A stretch of 18,074 bases of DNA, from contig JABEVM010000090.1 of the NCBI GenBank assembly GCA_013041585.1, forward strand, positions 1-18,074, read 5' to 3'. Below the pieces are notes generated by a model, which saw only the letters and a list, made by a program, of their open reading frames with translations, made no database searches and was not told where the DNA came from. Source of the DNA: Chlamydiota bacterium. Its GTDB lineage: Bacteria > Chlamydiota > Chlamydiia > Chlamydiales > Rhabdochlamydiaceae. A program made the translations under genes and the position numbers. Shown in pieces: positions 15,801 through 18,074 of this stretch; positions within the stretch are counted from its first letter, which is position 1; every line of letters starts with the position of its first letter.

Positions 15801-16531
15801 AGGCCCCTCCCGGAGTTATCAAAAACAGTCAATCCTCGTGAAACAAGTTGTGGATGATTGGAAATCCAAGGAAATGCTTTCTTCCCAAGGCGAATGGGAA
15901 CAGTAATTTTTTTATCCCCATCTAAAAAACAAGCGGGAAGAGTATTCCTGCGGAGCCATAAGATCAGACGTTGAAAAAGGATGGTATTAGGGAATTCTTC
16001 ACTTGCAACAACCCTAGCAAAGCTGTGCTGTTTGGGTTTTTGGAAAATTTGAGGATAAGAAAATTGAATACCCCAGGTCACACTGTCTTTCCCTTGTGTC
16101 ATCGGATAGAATTTTCCATCAACCGTAGACCTTGCAAAATGATGAAACTGCAACTGAACTACAGGCCTTATCGTTTTAATCAAATACCTATTTTCCCCTA
16201 CTTTCATCGCATAGAGAAGATCGCTGCTTATTGTAAAAACGGCAGAAAAATATTTTCGAAATACCGTTTCGTCAGGAAGCTTTCCGCTTGCTAGCGCGTT
16301 TACATAGTTGCTATAAGCGCTAAGAAATTCCTGTAGTGATATTTGCATCCCTTCTGAAGGGACAACTTCACTGACAACAAAGATGGAAAAAGGCCCAAGG
16401 GCCTCGCATAACTGCTTCATCTCCTCTGCGTCTAAAAGCACTTGGTGCTTAAGCCACTTAGAGGTGCGCATAACTCCTTCTTGCTCTGGAGTGCTTATAC
16501 GAAGGGGAAACTGATTGGATACACAAGACAT
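15797..16531 (-). CDS. Conserved-operon protein of unknown function, 244 residues
   Basis: I do not recognise this family. The product has no signal peptide, no clear membrane segment and only three cysteines, two of them near the ends of the chain. It contains several aromatic-rich strands, for example FHHFARSTVDGKFYPM around 128-143 and WGIQFSYPQIF around 152-162, and a basic C-terminal half. It looks like a soluble cytosolic globular protein. It begins three bases after the lspA stop and ends overlapping the cinA start, so it is translated as part of the operon. Its start is uncertain. The ATG at 16531 has no ribosome binding site but sits against the upstream stop. An in-frame ATG at 16471 has AAGGAG only two bases before it. 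Position between lspA and cinA does not reveal a role. Confidence 0.75.
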   Translation of the reverse strand: MSCVSNQFPLRISTPEQEGVMRTSKWLKHQVLLDAEEMKQLCEALGPFSIFVVSEVVPSEGMQISLQEFLSAYSNYVNALASGKLPDETVFRKYFSAVFTISSDLLYAMKVGENRYLIKTIRPVVQLQFHHFARSTVDGKFYPMTQGKDSVTWGIQFSYPQIFQKPKQHSFARVVASEEFPNTILFQRLILWLRRNTLPACFLDGDKKITVPIRLGKKAFPWISNHPQLVSRGLTVFDNSGRGL

Positions 16532-16534
16532 AAT

Positions 16535-17062
16535 TTACGTAGAGGATAAAGCCTTAGGCTTTTTAGTAAAAGAAGATATGCCAACGCCTACAACACCGCA
16601 AAAGATCGCACTATCGGCGATATTAAAGATCGGATATGCATATCCCCAAAATCGAACAAATAACATGTCAACAACATGTCCGTATAAGAAGTAATCAACA
16701 ACGTTACAAACCGCGCCGGTTAGGATCGCAGCAAAACAAATGGAGTGCTTAAAAAATAACCGAGTCTTCCCTAAATAGAGGGCAAGACCTATAATTAATG
16801 CAATTCGAACAAAGGGCAGATAGTCTTGCCATGATGCCAAAAAGCCCCAGGCTACCCCATGATTGATTACATGAACTATCGAAAAGTCTATGCCGAAAAA
16901 GTCATAAAAAACGCCTATTCCTCCAAAAGGATAAAATGGAGAAGAGTATTTCATTAAGGGAAGGCTCTCTATGACCATTTTTTTACTCCAAAAGTCAGTA
17001 AGAAAAATGGCGCTAGCCCCCAATAATAAAAAAAACCACTTTACTAGGCCTCTGTTTTTCAC
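16535..17062 (-). CDS. lspA: Lipoprotein signal peptidase (signal peptidase II), GTG start
   Basis: Inner-membrane aspartic protease that cuts the signal peptide from prolipoproteins after lipid attachment. The 175-residue protein has four membrane segments (about 8-25, 60-78, 84-98, 108-125 with a further one at 146-165) and the family motifs TDFWSK at 22-27, NHGVAWGFL at 67-75, GHVVDM at 128-133 and FNIADSAI at 146-153. The catalytic aspartates are Asp132 and Asp150. One deviation is CNVVDYF at 119-125, where most family members have GN-x-x-DR. The start is GTG at 17062, overlapping the preceding TGA as GTGA with AAGGAA just upstream. The last bases, followed after three nucleotides by the next gene, keep it in the operon. 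Confidence 0.94.
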   Translation of the reverse strand: MKNRGLVKWFFLLLGASAIFLTDFWSKKMVIESLPLMKYSSPFYPFGGIGVFYDFFGIDFSIVHVINHGVAWGFLASWQDYLPFVRIALIIGLALYLGKTRLFFKHSICFAAILTGAVCNVVDYFLYGHVVDMLFVRFWGYAYPIFNIADSAIFCGVVGVGISSFTKKPKALSST

Positions 17063-17424
17063 AGCATTCCTTTTTCAAATTTCTCTTGAGCCTTTACGGT
17101 CATCGTAGCATAGGGAATAGCATCCAATCTTGCGAAAGGGATCTCTTCCTGCGTGATGTCGCAAATTCCATATGTGTCTTCGTCTATTTTCTCTAGAGCA
17201 CGATCAATTTGTCTTAATATTTTAAATTCTTTATCAGTGACTTCGAGGCTAATTGTGCGGGCAAAATCATCAGTCCCCTCATCAGCTTGATGCTGAGAAT
17301 ATCCTTTTGACTCATCAGTTGTTTTTACGTCTTCGCTCGCGCCCCTAACGTACTGCATCATCTCTTCTTTCAGATCTTCCAAACGCTTTTTAAATTTCTC
17401 AATGTCTTGTTTTTTCAAAGCCAT
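17059..17424 (-). CDS. dksA: DksA/TraR-family RNA polymerase-binding regulator with degenerate zinc finger
   Basis: The family inserts a coiled coil into the secondary channel of RNA polymerase and alters initiation. The 121-residue protein has an N-terminal coiled coil (about 5-85, with charged helices and an acidic turn DEGTDDFA near the tip), then YGICDITQEEIP and RLDAIPYATMTVKAQE at the C-terminus. The usual C4 zinc finger (C-x2-C ... C-x2-C) keeps only the first cysteine here; the other three positions are threonine, threonine and alanine or nearby. So it should fold without zinc, as described for Pseudomonas DksA2. The tip lacks the first aspartate of the E. coli DxxDxA motif, so activity on polymerase may differ. 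AAAGGG lies eight bases before the ATG. It follows nrdR by 15 bases. Confidence 0.88.
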   Translation of the reverse strand: MALKKQDIEKFKKRLEDLKEEMMQYVRGASEDVKTTDESKGYSQHQADEGTDDFARTISLEVTDKEFKILRQIDRALEKIDEDTYGICDITQEEIPFARLDAIPYATMTVKAQEKFEKGML

Positions 17425-17439
17425 AGTTCGATCCCTTTT

Positions 17440-17922
17440 TTAAATTTTATCATGAGCATAGGTTTTTTCTTCATCTTTTGGAGTAATCTCCTGGATTGCA
17501 TTTACGAGCTCATCAACATTCTTAAACCTACGGTACACGCAAGCAAAGCGGATGTAGGCAATCATATCGAGATTTCTCAAATGCACCATAACAATCTCTC
17601 CGAGCTCCGTTGTAGAAATTTCTCGAACTTGTCTTTCCATCAAGTCTGCTGTGATCTGGTACGCTAAAGTGCGAACCTGCTCATGACTTGTTCGAGTATG
17701 TCTACATGCAGCGTCGAGCCCTCGAATCAGCTTGTCCTGTTGAAAATCTTCGTAGCGTCCATCACGCTTTTTCACCTGTATTGTCAAATCTACAGTTTCA
17801 AAAGTTGTGAACCTTCGTAAACAGCTCAAACATTCCCTGCGCCTGCGTACCGCATTTTGTTCGGTAGCATTACGGGAGTCTGTTACTTTCAATTCTTCGT
17901 GATTACAAAAAGGGCAATGCAT
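17440..17922 (-). CDS. nrdR: Transcriptional repressor NrdR of ribonucleotide reductase genes
   Basis: ATP/dATP-sensing repressor that binds NrdR boxes before nrd genes. The 160-residue protein has the standard layout: a zinc ribbon with Cys3, Cys6, Cys31 and Cys34 around the basic RRRREC DNA-contact segment, and an ATP-cone domain at about 48-138 (VKKRDGRYEDF at 50-60, DKLIRGLDAAC at 63-73). Length and motifs are normal. No nrd gene is in the window and I found no NrdR-box-like palindrome upstream of the gene, so there is no sign of autoregulation. AGGA about eight bases before the ATG is the likely ribosome binding site. It is probably the first gene of the eight-gene minus-strand operon that runs to 12262. 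Confidence 0.95.
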   Translation of the reverse strand: MHCPFCNHEELKVTDSRNATEQNAVRRRRECLSCLRRFTTFETVDLTIQVKKRDGRYEDFQQDKLIRGLDAACRHTRTSHEQVRTLAYQITADLMERQVREISTTELGEIVMVHLRNLDMIAYIRFACVYRRFKNVDELVNAIQEITPKDEEKTYAHDKI

Positions 17923-18074
17923 CTTCTTTTTCCTAATTCTGATGCTTTTCTATATCTCACTCGATTTATTTTAAAGAAATAATTCTCAAACTTTTTTTGA
18001 CTCATTTTCTTTAAACATCATTTTAATGAGAAAAAGGGTACTCTCAAAGGGATTTAATAGCAAAAAAAACAAAA
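17923..18074. other. AT-rich region upstream of nrdR, right window edge
   Basis: No gene can be supported here. Two frames stay open to the edge: plus strand from ATG 18026 (16 codons, many basic residues, no ribosome binding site), and minus strand ending at a TGA at 17986-17988 (28 codons). Either could belong to a neighbour beyond the window, but both are short enough to be chance in AT-rich DNA. On the plus strand TTGACT at 17997-18002 with TTTAAT after 19 bases is a weak promoter-like pair. The nrdR operon promoter should lie in this stretch, but I see no clear -35/-10 for it. Confidence 0.3.

Overview
The window looks like chromosome from a chlamydia-related bacterium (phylum Chlamydiota), more likely an amoeba- or arthropod-associated lineage than Chlamydiaceae. 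The evidence is gene content only. The grouping of an arabinose-5-phosphate isomerase gene, a dihydrolipoamide acyltransferase gene, a SpoU-type methylase gene and nrdR-dksA-lspA resembles, from memory, the CT399-CT408 neighbourhood of Chlamydia trachomatis. However, the window also carries an isocitrate dehydrogenase and a phosphoheptose isomerase that Chlamydiaceae do not have or need. The DNA is AT-rich throughout, with no visible change in base use, and I see no mobile element, tRNA, rRNA or CRISPR array.

Left part (1-6131): a partial NhaD-type Na+/H+ antiporter runs off the left edge. It is followed by kdsD (Kdo precursor synthesis), and divergently by a Thermus/Rickettsia-type isocitrate dehydrogenase. 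A minus-strand operon gmhA-lpxK-E2 acyltransferase converges on the dehydrogenase with almost no gap. KdsD, LpxK and GmhA all serve lipopolysaccharide synthesis (Kdo, lipid A 4'-kinase, heptose). The dehydrogenase and the E2 subunit belong to central carbon metabolism.

Middle part (6248-12184): a stand-alone aspartate-semialdehyde dehydrogenase is followed by a small exported protein of unknown function. Next come a 512-residue lipase-like hydrolase with a C-terminal hydrophobic segment (minus strand) and, divergently, a 932-residue autotransporter with signal peptide, repeat passenger, long charged linker and C-terminal barrel. This is the most lineage-specific part of the window and the best place to look for novelty.

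Right part (12262-17922): a dense eight-gene minus-strand operon reads nrdR, dksA-like, lspA, unknown 244-residue protein, cinA, RlmI-like methyltransferase, SpoU/TrmH methyltransferase and RluA-type pseudouridine synthase. Most junctions overlap. Several use 4-base stop/start overlaps with ATG, GTG or TTG starts. It combines transcription control (NrdR, DksA family), lipoprotein maturation (LspA), nucleotide or pyridine-nucleotide repair (CinA) and RNA modification.

I did not find a clearly new multi-gene system. The strongest leads are the hydrolase/autotransporter pair, the unassigned proteins at 7311-7637 and 15797-16531, and the zinc-ligand-poor DksA relative.
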